From the NCBI GenBank assembly GCA_032719365.1, contig CM064862.1, positions 61,150,243-61,214,242 of the forward strand: 64,000 nt of DNA. The letters are read 5' to 3'. A program made the position numbers and the translations under genes. The stretch is from Prinsepia uniflora. Taxonomy: Eukaryota > Streptophyta > Magnoliopsida > Rosales > Rosaceae. Position 1 is the first letter of the stretch; each line of letters starts with the position of its first letter. This document shows, in pieces, positions 35,487 to 47,085 of the stretch. The notes beneath the pieces were generated by a model. The model was not told where the DNA came from, searched no databases, and was given only the letters and a program-made list of their open reading frames with translations.

Positions 35487-37252
35487 ATGAGTGCTCTGTC
35501 ATATGCATACCCCTACAAAGAGAACGTTGTTCCTCTCAACCAAATCCAGCCCCTTGACTACAACTCTATCCAAACATTGCCTGAGTCCCACACATGGCTT
35601 GATGAATGCGGCGAGAACTCGCCTTCATCTGGGGTTACTAACTCCGGTGACCTGACATCATCCATACCCCTTATTGACCTCGCGGATCCGGATGCCCCGA
35701 GCCTCATCAAACAAGCATGTGAGACATGGGGGATGTTTCAACTCATGGGCCATGGCATTCCCAACAAGCTCATCGACGAAGTGGAGTCTCAGACAGAGAA
35801 ATTGTTTGGTCTCCCGATAGACCAGAAACTCAAGGCCTTACGATCTCCCGGTGCGCCCACCGGCTACGGTCGTCCACGAATTTCGCAGTTCTATGACAAG
35901 TTGATGTGGCATGAAGGATTTTCGATCACGGGGTCCTCGGCCGATCATGCTAGACAACTTTGGCCCCATGATTATCAAGGGTTTAGGTATGTCCAATTAT
36001 TTCTTGCCCCATGTATTTCCATGTACGTACACAAAATGTTTCCATCACCGATTTACTGTGACCTAGTTAATCTAAAACTGACGTTTCATAAGTTATATAT
36101 CATGGTTTTCGTTTTGGGTTTTCTTAGATGTAATTGAATAAAAGTATACTTTTATGATTAATTAGAGTTACATAAGTTTCAGTTTAAATCCGAGCTAGAT
36201 TTAATTTTCTTTAATATTTTTATACAATAATATTATGTAATTTAATATATATTGAATGTAAAAACGGATACATTTTTATTGTAGAATGATATAGGATTTG
36301 CAATAAAATGAAACATACATTTCCCTATTATTTTGAGAGAATTTTATTGGCTAAATTTTCTTTTATATCTTCTTCCCATAATTGCCTTACAATAAGTGCT
36401 CATATATTTTTCCATTCAAAATATTATATATTTTATATGAGTTATCTAATATAATTCACATTTACATTCTATTTTTACTTTCAAAGTACTTCTCCCATCA
36501 CTTCAATATCATGCCTTCTATATATCTCTTCTATCATCTCATATTGTACGTACCCTAGCGGTCAGTTAGAATTACGTCAAATCACGTTACATATAATAAA
36601 GGGTCAAACAAATTGAAAGAAAAAAAAAAATGATATGCATACATTAATTGTAATGAAATAATTTTTCTAAAATTTTTAAAATCTTTGCAGTGAGACAATG
36701 GATGAATATCAAAGCCAAATGAAGGCATTAACCGGGAAACTAACCCGCATTATCTTCGAAACCTTGGACGTCAATGCCGAAGAAATTGATTGGCTCAAGG
36801 GCTCTACAGAGTCAGGTCCGGGGACAGTATTGCAACTGAACTCCTACCCAGCCTGCCCGGACCCGACCCGAGCCATGGGCCTAGCCCCGCACACGGACAC
36901 ATCCCTAATCACAATAGTCAAGCAATACAAAATCAGCGGCCTTCAGATCTATAAAGAGGGTGTTGGATGGATTCCTGTGAACCCGGTTGCCCATTCTCTC
37001 ACTGTCAACCTCGGTGACTTTTTCCATATTCTCTCCAATGGGCTGTATAAAAGTATCCGCCACCGCGTGGTTGTGAACGCTCAGGTCCAGCGGTACTCCT
37101 TAGCTCACTTCTATGGACCTCCGGCTCACTTTGTAATGTCCCCGGCGGTGGCTCCGGGACAAGTGGCTAAGTTTCGTTCTGTGTCAGTGAAGGAGTACGC
37201 TGCTTTGAAGGGCAGGCATTTTGAGAAGGCGTTTTCTCAGCTCCAAGTTTAA
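35487..37252 (+). CDS. GA3ox: Gibberellin 3-beta-dioxygenase (GA 3-oxidase), two exons
   Basis: A 2-oxoglutarate/Fe(II)-dependent dioxygenase that in this family performs the last step making bioactive gibberellin: 3-beta-hydroxylation of GA9 to GA4 and GA20 to GA1, in the cytosol. The coding sequence joins 35487-35986 to 36691-37252 (353 codons plus stop), the usual family length. The N-terminal DIOX_N domain (SIPLIDLADPDAPSLIKQ, WGMFQLMGHGIP) includes GA3ox-typical SPGAPTGYGRPRISQFYDK and LMWHEGFSI. The C-terminal domain has LNSYPACPDPTRAMGLAPHT, iron ligands H234, D236 and H291, and the 2-oxoglutarate motif R301-Y-S303. One intron is the standard GA3ox structure. No stop or frameshift interrupts it, so it is probably functional. 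GA20ox and GA2ox are less likely because of the EGFSI and PDPTRAMGL wording. Confidence 0.93.
35987..36690 (+). other. Intron of the GA 3-oxidase gene
   Basis: 704 nt, AT-rich, with AG|GTATGT at the left edge and TTTGCAG|TGAG at the right. Phase 2: the split codon becomes AGT (Ser167). Reading through the donor would reach a stop at 36138, so removal is required for the full protein. Confidence 0.93.
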
Positions 37253-38152
37253 ACGGTCAATTGGGTCAAATATTTGAAGCTTTGCCTTCCCTAGCTACAA
37301 ATTAGCACAGATATATATATATATATATATATATATGTTTTTTTTTTTTTGGAAAAAAGGGGTCGGAGATGCTATATTTGCTCTAATAATCGATATATAA
37401 TGATATTTTTGCAAGACATTCGTGATAAGTAATAATTTGTTTCGGTTTTAATTTCAAATCACAATATTTATTAATTTATTGATGGAGAATTAGTTTTTGA
37501 TAAATTATGAGAGTTACCATTTATTTAATCAAACTTTTAAATTTACCATTTATATCTTAATTTACTTTATTTTATAAAAATTTAAAATTCACAACAATTT
37601 AATAGCCTAATAATAAACCATCACCAAACATTCCTATTTAATTACTATTGCCTATGCATTTTTCTAGGATAGTGCAACAAATATTTTCGTTGATCATGTA
37701 CATATGCTATCTCCATATAATTCAAGCAATCTTCTAATTAAAAAAAAAAAAAGAAAAGTAATAATGGCTTCTAGTACTCGTAAGTCATAATTGTGAAAAT
37801 AGAACATAGGAGCATAGGGTTTTTGGAGGAAAACAAAAAGAAATCCAAATGTTTTATATAAACAAAAGAAATAAAAATAAAATATATTAAATTCAAAAGA
37901 AAAAGAGGTAAGTTTGGAAATTTGGTTCATAAAATAAGAAAACATTAAAGTAAAAAAATAGAGTGTAACAAGTAATTTACGAAATGTCAAAATCAATTCC
38001 ATTTAATAAATACGATAACAACTAGAGTAGACATACGTATTAAAAAAAAAAAAAAGAATGGATTCATTCATGTGAACCAAAAAAAAAAAACATTACAAAA
38101 ACTTGGGGCTCAAATTCTAAATAGGCTCTCATTAAAGCCTTATCATGAAAAC
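37253..38152 (+). other. 3' flank of the GA 3-oxidase gene
   Basis: AT-rich, with a TA microsatellite at 37311-37336 followed by a T-run, and A-runs near 37740 and 38041. AATAAT/ATAATA-like sequences could serve as polyadenylation signals but none stands out. The open frame on the minus strand at 37694-38002 is low-complexity Phe/Leu-rich and not credible. From about 38074 the sequence may be the tail of the LINE remnant. Confidence 0.5.
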
Positions 38153-38160
38153 CCGAAAGC
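38153..38160. repeat. 8-bp target-site duplication CCGAAAGC (left)
   Basis: Repeated exactly at 38731-38738 on the other side of the MITE. Confidence 0.9.
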
Positions 38161-38730
38161 TAGGGGTGGCAATGGGTCGTGTCGTGTCGGGTTCGTGTCG
38201 TGTCGTGAATTCTGTTTTACCCATTTATGCCCAACCCGAACCCGACCCGTTTAATAATCGTGTCAAGAATGTCCAACCCGAACCCGACCTGTTAATGACC
38301 TGTGTAACCCGTTTAACCCGTTTAACCCATTTAATAAACAGGTCATACTCAAAACCCAATTAACCTATGACCCGTTTGACCCGTTTAACCCATTTAACAT
38401 GTTTAACCTATTTAAATTATAAAATTTAATAGATATTTATGTAGTAAATGGGTAGATATATGGGTTAGTAATGACACATTTATTAAATGGGTCAATATAT
38501 AAGCCAATATACGGGTTAACCTGTTAACCCGAAATCTACCCATTTATTAAACGGGTTGACAGGTTATTAAACGGGTTAACAGGTTGACCCGAAACCCACC
38601 CGTTTAATAAACGGGTCATAACGGGTTGACCCGAAAATGACCCGAAATTTTAATCGTGCGGGTTGACCCGCATAAATTTCGTGCGGGTTTCGAGTCGTGT
38701 ATCGGGTCGTGTCAAAAATTGCCACCCTTA
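38161..38730. mobile_element. hAT-type MITE (non-autonomous DNA transposon)
   Basis: 570 bp with terminal inverted repeats TAGGGGTGGCAAT and ATTGCCACCCTTA (one mismatch) and an exact 8-bp target duplication, the length characteristic of hAT transposases. The interior has no gene and is made of many ACCCGTTTAACCC and GGGTTGACCCG units in both orientations. It sits within the 3' part of the LINE remnant. Confidence 0.92.
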
Positions 38731-38738
38731 CCGAAAGC

Positions 38739-39123
38739 CAGGACAAAATCCAACAAGAGAATAAGATCAGTGCCCCACCTCGGCTATCCATGCAAAATGA
38801 ACACCTATGCTAGGTAATTCCACTTTATTGGCACTCTTCGGTTTGTAAGAAAACAGAGATGGAAGCACCGGTCTCAATCCATGTATTATTCTGCAGCAGC
38901 TCCACCGCCCCTTTGCAGTCTGTTTTAATGGCAGCCACCGCAAGCCCCCTTTGCTGCACAACCTACAGCTCCGCTTGCATAGCTGCGAGCTCAATATCAT
39001 CCCATACTCGGACCAGAAGGCCCCAGTGCGTTTTAACCAACCACCAGATCACTGTGGTGGTCTCTGATCACTCCTCCCACTCCACGCTCCAATCCATCAT
39101 TTTGAATGGCCCAATCACAATTC
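38739..39123 (-). pseudogene. LINE ORF2, C-terminal RNase H part
   Basis: Downstream half of a LINE interrupted by the Copia element. On the minus strand it reads NCDWAIQNDGLERGVGGVIR, then LAVAAIKTDCKGAVELLQNN, the RNase H (RVT_3) domain at the C-terminus of plant L1-type ORF2. Several stops (after DLVVG, after MQAEL) show it is dead. With the Copia element and one GAGTT removed, the frame continues from VPENEL at 47275 without a break across the joint, which confirms that the two pieces were one sequence. Confidence 0.85.
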
Positions 39124-39128
39124 AACTC
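39124..39128. repeat. Target-site duplication AACTC of the Copia element (left)
   Basis: Matches AACTC at 47270-47274 on the other side of the element. Confidence 0.85.
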
Positions 39129-39297
39129 AAAATAGGTTAGGTAAAAGAGAACGTAATAGTTTTTCTTTACACATGAAAGAATAAATACTTTACAGATGAA
39201 ACAGACTTCCTATTCTAAAAAGAAGTTTTAACATACATGATATCCCAATCACACCTAAATATTTACTTTCGCCTTTCATAATATAACTCATGTTAAC
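39129..39297 (-). repeat. 3' LTR of the Copia element
   Basis: About 169 bp matching 47102-47269. The cytosine-rich CCCTCCCCCTC just to its right is the reverse of the purine tract that primes plus-strand synthesis. Confidence 0.88.
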
Positions 39298-40620
39298 CCT
39301 CCCCCTCAAGGTGGTGCGTAGATATCATCTAAGCCCAACTTGACAAGTGAGTTGTACAACGTCTGACTCGATACTGCCTTTGTCAACATATCCGCTAACT
39401 GCCCAGTTTTTCTTACATGTGGAATTTGTATAACCCCACCTTCAATCTTCTCATAAATGAAATGACGGTCAGTCTCAACGTGTTTAGTTCGATCATGTTG
39501 AACTGGATTGTGAGCAATATCAATTTCAGTTTTACTATCACAAAATAATTTCATTGGAGCCGTAGGGGAAAACCCTAATTCTTCCATTAGAATCTTTAAC
39601 CATAAGAGCTCACATATGCCCTTGGCCACGGCTCGATACTCAGCCTCTGCACTTGATCTGGCTACTACTTTCTGCTTCTTACTCCTCCAAGTAACTAAAC
39701 TATCTCCTACAAAAGTGAAGTAACCTAATGTAGACCTTCTTCTAAGCATATCGCTTCCCCAGTCTGAATCTATATACCCTTCAATTGTCAAATGCCCATG
39801 TTTTGTGAACATTATACCTCTTCCAAGTGCAGATTTTAAATATTGTAGAATACGCATTACTGCCTTCATATGATCCTCAGTGGGTGAATGCATGAATTGA
39901 CTAACCACACTTACAGCATAAGCAATGTCAGGTCTTGTATGTGATAAATAAATGAGCCTTCCAACTAACCTTTGATAACGCTCTTTATTAGTAGGCACTT
40001 GATCAGGATATGCGCCTAAACCATGATTTTGCACAATTGGAGTATCCACCGGTTTTCATCCAAGCATGCCTGTTTCAGTTAGCAAATCTAACACATACTT
40101 TCTTTGAGAAAGAAATATACCTTGCCTAGATCTTGATACTTCCATTTCCAAGAAATATTTCAACCCACCCAAATCCTTCATATCAAATTCAGATGTAAAA
40201 TGAGCATTAAGATTTATCATCTCCTCTTTGTCATCCCCAGTAACAATCATATCATCCACATAAATCATCAAAATTGTAATCTTACCATCTTTCTTCTTTA
40301 GAAACAACGTATGATCTGCATTGCTTTGCAAATCTCCATACTTTTTCATGACTGCACTGAATCTACCAAATTACCTTCTTGGTTGACTGCTTTAAACCAT
40401 ATAATGACTTGTTTAACTTGCAAGCATGTATCACGTCCTCCTCACCTGTATATCCAGGTGGTAAACTCATATAGACTTCTTCTACCAAATATCCATGTAA
40501 AAAAGCATTCTTCACATCATATTGATTCAAAGGCCATCCAAGATTTGCAGAAAGAGACATTAGAACTCTAATAGTATTAATTTTTGCTACTGGAGCAAAA
40601 GTCTCTTGATAATCAATTCC

Positions 40621-40625
40621 ATACG
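40621..40625. repeat. Target-site duplication ATACG (left)
   Basis: Repeated at 43620-43624, flanking the nested solo LTR. Confidence 0.92.
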
Positions 40626-40917
40626 TGACAGGACCCACCCCGATTATCGCCTCGATAATCGGGAAGCATCCTGCTCTCGTCTGACAATCGAATCCAAAAG
40701 ACCGGAAAATCAAAATGATAATACATCACACTCATTGTCAGACTAGGGAGATTAAACGAATACAACCGACTGGACATCAAGTCCATAGTTTCACAGAGCA
40801 CAATATTACAAAACGAGTTAAAGAACAAATCCTACTCTGTGAACTAACTACTCCGCAACGGAAAACTTTATGCCTCTGCCCCTGCCTCGGCCCTAGCCCC
40901 CGAACTTGTACCACGAC

Positions 40918-41821
40918 CTAGAGGGTAGTTAAAACAACAAAATGTGAGTTGACCGAAACAAAGGTTTGCAGAAAACAGTTTAAGGAATCCAGGGTTCGCC
41001 CCCCAGTTTTACAACACGCATGCATAACCAGTTAAAAAAAAACGCGTAATAAACATTCGAAATCCTTTTTTTTCCCAAAACACATGGAAAACATTTCAGA
41101 AAAACCATCATAACTCGTGTAATATAATATAATATTACCAAAATCCATAAACCGTCAATTTGAAACATCAATTACGCAAATCAATTAGAAAGTGAATCAA
41201 CAATCACAATTAAACCGTTGGATCCATCCGAGTCTTTAAACTCAATATCAGGCCTTCCCGGGATATCAACGAGTCTTTAAACTCAAAGCATAATCAATAG
41301 GCCTCGGGGGTATCACAATAACCGAGTCTTTAAACTCACGAAGTCTTTAAACTCAATTTACTGGGCCCGCCCCCGTCATCAATTAACCGGGTCTTTAAAC
41401 CCAAAACCAGATCCAACAATAAACCGGGTCTTTAAACCCAAAACCATTTATAAACACGATTCAACATGATCCATTTCCAAAAATTCATTCCGAAATCATA
41501 ACTTGTCAAAATAGGACTTGTGTCCGAATTCACATGCAAATACCAAAACGTGCAATTCCCAAAATCACCTCACAATTATAATCAAACGTCATAAATACGA
41601 ATCATGCATAATCATATCCAATGAATTCATCAAAACATCAGTCATGCATAGGCGAAAATCGTAACCTCGAAATGCGTGAAATACGATATTTATCTCGAAA
41701 AGCGTGAAACCACGTAAAACCGAAATAGCATATTTATCATCATATAATCATAAGTGAAAACACAAGATAATGAAGTAAAATAGTCATGCATGCACAATTT
41801 GGAAATCAAAAGTCCACTCAC
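40918..41821 (-). other. Intron-like module in the nested solo LTR
   Basis: Sense strand: donor GTGAGTGGAC (41821 downward), ATGCATG motifs near both ends, six palindromes in the middle, GTCAACTCAC near the right, and ACCCTCTAG|GTCGTGG. Length 904 nt. Confidence 0.5.
41230..41439 (-). repeat. Six-copy palindrome array (GAGTCTTTAAACTC type)
   Basis: GAGTCTTTAAACTC at 41230, 41271 and 41324, a one-base variant at 41341, and GGGTCTTTAAACCC at 41389 and 41426. These are the reverse complement of the TR-GAG array units, with the same paired A-T/G-C change in the stem. Confidence 0.9.
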
Positions 41822-44223
41822 GATTTTAGGACGCGTCAATCGCGCCCCGTGCGCTCCTTCGTAGCTTCGGAAATGTCCGGGCCTGTAAAAACGTACAAGG
41901 AGGGTTACAATCATCCTCAAATAACTCGTAAGATTTTCCCTAATTTTTCTGGAATTTTCCGTGTAGTTAAACTTAAAGGACCTAAACTTTCGAACCCTCG
42001 AACTTATCCCGTACGACTCCCGATCAACTCGAACCCTAAAGATAAAATGTTAGAAACATTAAAAGGAAGAAAACCTCAGTTGACAGTGATCGGAAAGGAC
42101 CTCACACGTGCCGTCAAGCGCCGCCCAAGGTGGCTGCGCGTGTGAAGGCCACAGGCCTGCTAGAGTGTCTTCTCCCTCACCCGAATAGCCTGTTAAACGG
42201 GTCTATTACCCGCGACTCAACCCGACCAGTTAACCTTCAATTCTCAATCAATTCCTCCCGTTTTCAATCCTATCATCTTCTCTAATCCATTAATTTTAGT
42301 TCTGTATGATCGATTAACCTCGACTGTCCCTAAATCGACCAACCCAAGCTTGAACAGTCGAACGGGTCTTCATCTAGAACTCACCCAAAACAATTCCATT
42401 ATCCAATTGACTTCACCATTAGCTTAAGGGGACCTAGACGAACCATAACATCCAACCAATTGACCCAATACTAACCTGGAAGTAGCCGTCCTAAAGCTGG
42501 AAAATTCTCAGAACCAGGGGCCTCAGTTCTGAGCCAATTCGTGAGTGATGTCCTTCGAAATCGATGTGGTCGGTTTTCTTTTGCTCCCAGAAGACTAATA
42601 CGGCCCTTGGTTTCGCTCAAATGGCCTCACAATTTGATCTTCGATTTTCCCTCCAACTGGTTTTTCTCTAAACTGGAGCTCGAGTTCCTGAGCAATCCCT
42701 GATCAAAACTCTTCAACTCTTGCACGGTTGTGTTTCTGTCACTCCCATAAAACTCCCTCAGTGTCTAGATTGGTCCCAAAACCCATAGGAATTGAACTCT
42801 GAATTTTTCCACCCAAAAACCCGAAAATGTTCTTCACGGTTTCTCTCAATCTCAACCCTCACAACTGATGCACAAATGACCCAAATGAATCCTCTCTCCT
42901 CTCCCATACACGGTTAGTCGATCAGCGTGGCCTGCAGCTCTGGGAGACCAACTGAGGTCTCTGAAAATGGTTTCCCGCAAACACAGAAACCATGGCCATT
43001 TTTAATCCCAGCCCGTGCTCTGAGCTCTGTTCAGCCACCCATGTGTGCTTCCCACTGCCTCAATTCACATAAACAATCCATCTGTTCAATCCACTATTGC
43101 CATAAACAATTGCACGCACAAAACACCACGGCATGGCCGTGCACTCTGTTTTTCACGGTGGTGCTACAGTAACCACCGTGCAAAAGACCAAAATACCCAT
43201 CAGTGTAATAATTACCAAAATGCCTTCAACTTTCGTGACCCGTAACTCGGTCATCCGGTATCCGTTTCACGCGTGCCACCTGTCGTTGTACTCGGGGCTT
43301 CGAGACGAATCTAACGGTCTTCGAGTCGTGTGAAAACCAATTGTCAAACAAAAAGTCAACTTTTCCCTTATAACGTCTAAATTAAAATAATGCCCATGAA
43401 CTTCCGAACGTCATAACTTTCACCCTGTTCGTCCGAATCGAACGTGTCACCTGTCTATGAACTCGTGACGTCCCGAACTACGTCACGGTCTTCGCTCAAC
43501 GTCCGTTCGACCCTCAAATTAAAAAGTCAACAAATTGACCAAACGAATCACAGGGGTAAAAACGTCATTTTATTCAATATTTTACAATATTACATTTTCC
43601 GAATTTCCGGGGCGTTACAATACGTCTGTGTGAAGCCACGTACAACCACACGTGCCTTATACCGTTCAATCGAACTATCAGCCTTATGTTTTATTGAAAA
43701 AATCCATCTACACCCCACTGGTTTCTTCCCTGTAGGCAATTTAACAATATCCCAAGTGTGATTATTCTCCAAAGCCTCCATCTCATCATCCATTGCATTT
43801 TTCCATTTTGGATCAATTAAAGCTTCTTGCACTTTAGTAGGGATAGATATAGTAGACATCTGACCCATAAATGCCTTTCCCAATACTGGTAGTTGATGAG
43901 AAGAAAAATTATTTCCAATTGAATATCTGTTGGATTTGAAATCCTCAGGAGAGAATCTATCAGGAGCTTTTCCACGAGTACTTCGTGGTGGCAACTTATA
44001 CCCTTCCTCATTATACGTATTGTCAATCTCAACAATCAAATAATTAGTATTAATCTGAGTTTTTGGACTTACTTCAAGGATATCTGTTGAAGGAGATTGA
44101 TTGTGGTTTAAAACTTGAGTAGAAGAGGGGGACGACGGGATCTCGATTTCAACAATCTCGTTTTCTATATGCAGCTGTTCAACACTTGTTATAGTGTACT
44201 GCTGCTTTGAATATTCTTGAGCA

Positions 44224-44315
44224 TACTGCTACTGTTGATTTTCTGCAATATTCTACTGCTGATTTTCTGCAATATACTGCTGCTGCTGATTTTCTGCAAT
44301 ATACTGCTGCTGCAG
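44224..44315 (-). repeat. CTGCTGATTTTCTGCAATAT tandem repeat in Copia pol
   Basis: Four variable units of about 24-27 bp built of CTGCTG, ATTTTCTGCAATAT and ACTG. On the coding strand this gives a Gln-rich linker between integrase and reverse transcriptase, a region that tolerates length change. Confidence 0.75.
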
Positions 44316-45487
44316 CATACTACCGTTGCTGATCACTTCTAGGGGTAGCGTGACACTGATGTGGTTGCTATTCAGAATTGGCAACAGTTAGATGCCTTTG
44401 CAATTGTTGTCCCGCCGCTGATGTCATTGCAGTCTCTATGTCTGGAGTCTCATCTGGTAAGATCTCCAACCAATTCTTCTCTTCTACAATTTCAATCTCC
44501 CTCTGAAGAGAAGCATTGGATATGGAAGAACAAAAGAACATCTCAGTCTCCACAAATGTAACATCCATGGAGACAAAAAAACGACGTGAAGATGAATGAT
44601 AACACCGATAGCCTTTTTGAGTAGGAGAATACCCAAGGAAAACACAGCGTAAAGCACATGGTTCTAATTTTGTTCTCTGATTCTTATGTAAATGAACAAA
44701 CACAACACACCCAAAGACTTTACCAGGCAGAGTCAAATGAGAGGGTAGGGTAACATAACTGGAAAGTTTTTCCAACGGAGTCTTGAATTGAAGAACACTT
44801 GAGGGAGCTCAGTTAGATAAGTACACAACAGTAGTCAATGTATCTGGCCACCACATGGGTGCCATGGATGAACCAATAAATAGAGATCGGGTAATCTCCA
44901 AAAGATGTCGATTTTTTCGTTTTGCCACCCCATTTTGCTATGGAGTTTGTGGACATGTAGTTTTATGTAAAATCCCATGTTCTTGAAAATATGCTTGAAA
45001 CTCATCATTCACATACTCTCCACCATTATCATACCTGAGCACCTTAAGATTAGCCGAGAATTGTGTCTTAACCATTTGATGGAACACGCAGAATATCCCA
45101 AAAACATCATTTTTTTCGTTTCATCAAATAAAGCAATGTCATTCTAGTGCATGCATCAATAAATGTAACAAACCACCGTACATCAGAAGTAGTAGCGGTC
45201 GGTGTAGGCCCCCAAACATCAGAATGAACCAAAGTAAAAGGAACATACGTCTTAGTTGAACTTAAAGGATAATGAGCACGATGACTCTTGGCTAGAATAC
45301 AAATTTCACACTGAAAGTCAGACTCTTCACAATTTGAAAATAACTTAGGGTATAAATGTTTCAAATAACCAAAAGATGGGTGCCCCAAACAATGGTGCCA
45401 ATGCTAAATCTTTGCTTTATTGTCATCAATGGATCCTGTTGTAGTAAGAACACGACCCGTACAAATGTCATCCACATAGTAAAGTCT

Positions 45488-45514
45488 CCCCCCCCCCCCC
45501 CCCCCCCCCCCCCC
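45488..45514. repeat. 27-bp cytosine homopolymer
   Basis: An unbroken run of C followed by TCT and two shorter C runs. It separates the protease segment from the pre-integrase segment of Copia pol. Its length is likely variable and may be affected by sequencing error. Confidence 0.8.
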
Positions 45515-46020
45515 TCTCCCCCCCTTCCCCCTTTAGTACCACGACCAATAATCTCCTTCGTTAAGATATCCTAAATAAGACAAAAATGATGGTAGATTAA
45601 TACAAAACATTGTAATTGATCAATGAATTGGCTAACTGAAAGTAGATTATTGGATAATAAGGGAACAAGGAGACATTTATTTAGTGATAAGGAAGGTGTG
45701 AGGACCACATCAAAGTTCATGTGATTGGTTGCGCCCGAATCAATAATCCAACCTCGATCCAAAGAGGTAGAACTTGTATAATAAGCAAAACCAATGTTAC
45801 CAGCATCTGAATATTCAATTACGGACAATGAGGAGAGATTCAGTGGGACATCAAAGGTGCCGATGACAACCAGCAGGGCTACGGAGGTGCCATCAGCCAC
45901 TGATGGAGCTGTATCATGAATATCAACACTAGGCATTATGATCGAAGTCCCTCTTCCCATAAGAGCAGCTTTGCCTTGGTTTCCTTGTTGCTCTTTTGCA
46001 CGACACTCCTTCAAACCCTC

Positions 46021-46821
46021 CTACCGATCCGGGTATCCATGAATTTTAAAACATGATTTAATAGAATGTTTATGACTTCCGCAATGGGTACACGGGCCAT
46101 CTGTCAATGTTTTCTGAGCGGATTTATAGGAAGCCTTATTTGCAGTTTTCATGTTGGTTATTGACATAGCTGCTGCTGGTTGTGACGGACCTAACATGGT
46201 GTTACGATGGTGTTCTTCACGGAGAACTATGGAAAAAGCAGATTCTATAGTGGGTAAAGGATCAATACGAAGAATATCACTTCTTATCTTGTCATAAACA
46301 ACATCTAGACCAGCAAGGAAAATAATCAATCGGTCTTGTTCAATTTCTTGATTTCGGGTCAAAATGTCTGCTGGGTTCTGTAAGTTTACAAGACGTCGGT
46401 GATCTAACTCCTGCCAAATGCCACGTAACTCAGCATAGTAAGTCCTTAATGGCCGTCCTCCTTGCCTCATCTGCATAGCCTTGCAGGACAACTCATAAAT
46501 CATAGTTGAGTCTCCTCCATCATAATAAGTCTTTGCTGCTGCATCCCACACATCTTTTGGAGTAGGCATACGAAGAAACAGATGCATAATATCAGGTTCC
46601 ATGGAATTAATCAACCAACCTTTAACCATGGCATTCTCTGTTCTCCCCCAATGGAAGCTTGGATCAGTTATAGCTGGTTGAGGCTTTTCTTCGGTAAGAT
46701 ATCCAAACTTATCACGTACTGCGACATACATCTCAACAACTTGAGACCAAGTTGAGTAATTTGCGCCATTAAGTTTGACACAAATAGGAGCAGAGTTTGA
46801 TTCATGGTGAATCGTTACCAC
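46021..46821 (-). CDS. gag: Copia gag-like protein, 266 aa, open
   Basis: Capsid and nucleocapsid part of the Copia polyprotein. The N-terminal segment LNGANYSTWSQVVEMYVAVR is the gag-N motif that recurs in plant Copia elements. The middle (DVWDAAAKTYYDGGDSTMIY, AELRGIWQELDHRR) is the UBN2-like capsid domain. The C-terminal CCHC knuckle is C244-x2-C247-x4-H252-x4-C257, for RNA binding. The frame ends in a stop shortly after the knuckle and directly before the protease segment, which lies in the same general order; in a normal Copia, gag and pol share one frame. The start is the first Met, 280 nt from the LTR. It is intact as a protein but belongs to an inactive element. Confidence 0.85.
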   Translation of the reverse strand: MVTIHHESNSAPICVKLNGANYSTWSQVVEMYVAVRDKFGYLTEEKPQPAITDPSFHWGRTENAMVKGWLINSMEPDIMHLFLRMPTPKDVWDAAAKTYYDGGDSTMIYELSCKAMQMRQGGRPLRTYYAELRGIWQELDHRRLVNLQNPADILTRNQEIEQDRLIIFLAGLDVVYDKIRSDILRIDPLPTIESAFSIVLREEHHRNTMLGPSQPAAAMSITNMKTANKASYKSAQKTLTDGPCTHCGSHKHSIKSCFKIHGYPDR

Positions 46822-47085
46822 AGGGGCAGGAGAAAAAAATGGTGGAGCATTGTTTCCAAGTATAATATCACCACTCGGATTAGAAAAGCCATCAGAAATG
46901 GTGAAATAGTATGGGTTTGCTGAAAAGACAAATAGAATGGATGAACTGGACGCTGCTTAGGGTAAGGTAGTTATGGATTTGGTGGCCGTATGTGCAGCAC
47001 GACAGTGCTTAGAGTATGAGTATAGAGCCGGCGAAAAAGGTAGGAGTATAGAGCCAGTGTAAAGATAAAATCTTAGGGTTTTTCT

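Larger units (their letters stand above)
40626..43619 (-). mobile_element. Solo Gypsy LTR inside the Copia reverse transcriptase (2994 bp)
   Basis: Plus-strand ends TGACAGGACCCACCCC and TTCCGGGGCGTTACA are the reverse of a TGTAACGCCCC...GGGTCCTGTCA LTR. Perfect ATACG repeats flank it. It shares with the TR-GAG LTR the GGGTGGGTCCTG end and the palindrome GAGTCTTTAAACTC/GGGTCTTTAAACCC (six copies, 41230-41439). Removing it restores the Copia RT frame at TQTYG-IDYQ. Confidence 0.93.
39306..46014 (-). pseudogene. pol: Copia pol: protease, integrase, reverse transcriptase, RNase H (disrupted)
   Basis: Minus-strand order: aspartic protease with WIIDSGATNHM (45571-46014), apparently shortened after the active site; the pre-integrase zinc region (HHCLGHPSFGYLKHLYPKL) and integrase core start (FTLVHSDVWGPTPTATTSDV); an integrase remainder with stops, including one in the PQQNGVAERK-type motif; reverse transcriptase (TWDIVKLPTGKKPVGCRW to NAFLHGYLVEEVYMSLPPGY, then the catalytic ILMIYVDDMIVTGDD); and RNase H (SSAEAEYRAVAKGICELLWL, GQLADMLTKAVSS). 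Frameshifts or stops fall near 45574, 45107, 44776, 40350 and 40050. A solo LTR interrupts RT at the codons TYG. The polyprotein cannot be made intact. Confidence 0.9.

Noticed and set aside
37694..38002. 102-codon minus-strand frame near the GA 3-oxidase gene
   Set aside because: Phe/Leu-rich translation of an A-rich stretch; no start context or domain.
41230..41439. CRISPR-like array of GAGTCTTTAAACTC
   Set aside because: Units are palindromic but spacing is irregular, there are no unique spacers or cas genes, and the DNA is plant nuclear.
42927..43333. Several overlapping frames (66-81 codons)
   Set aside because: Inside the Copia-nested solo LTR and overlapping in different frames; unsupported.
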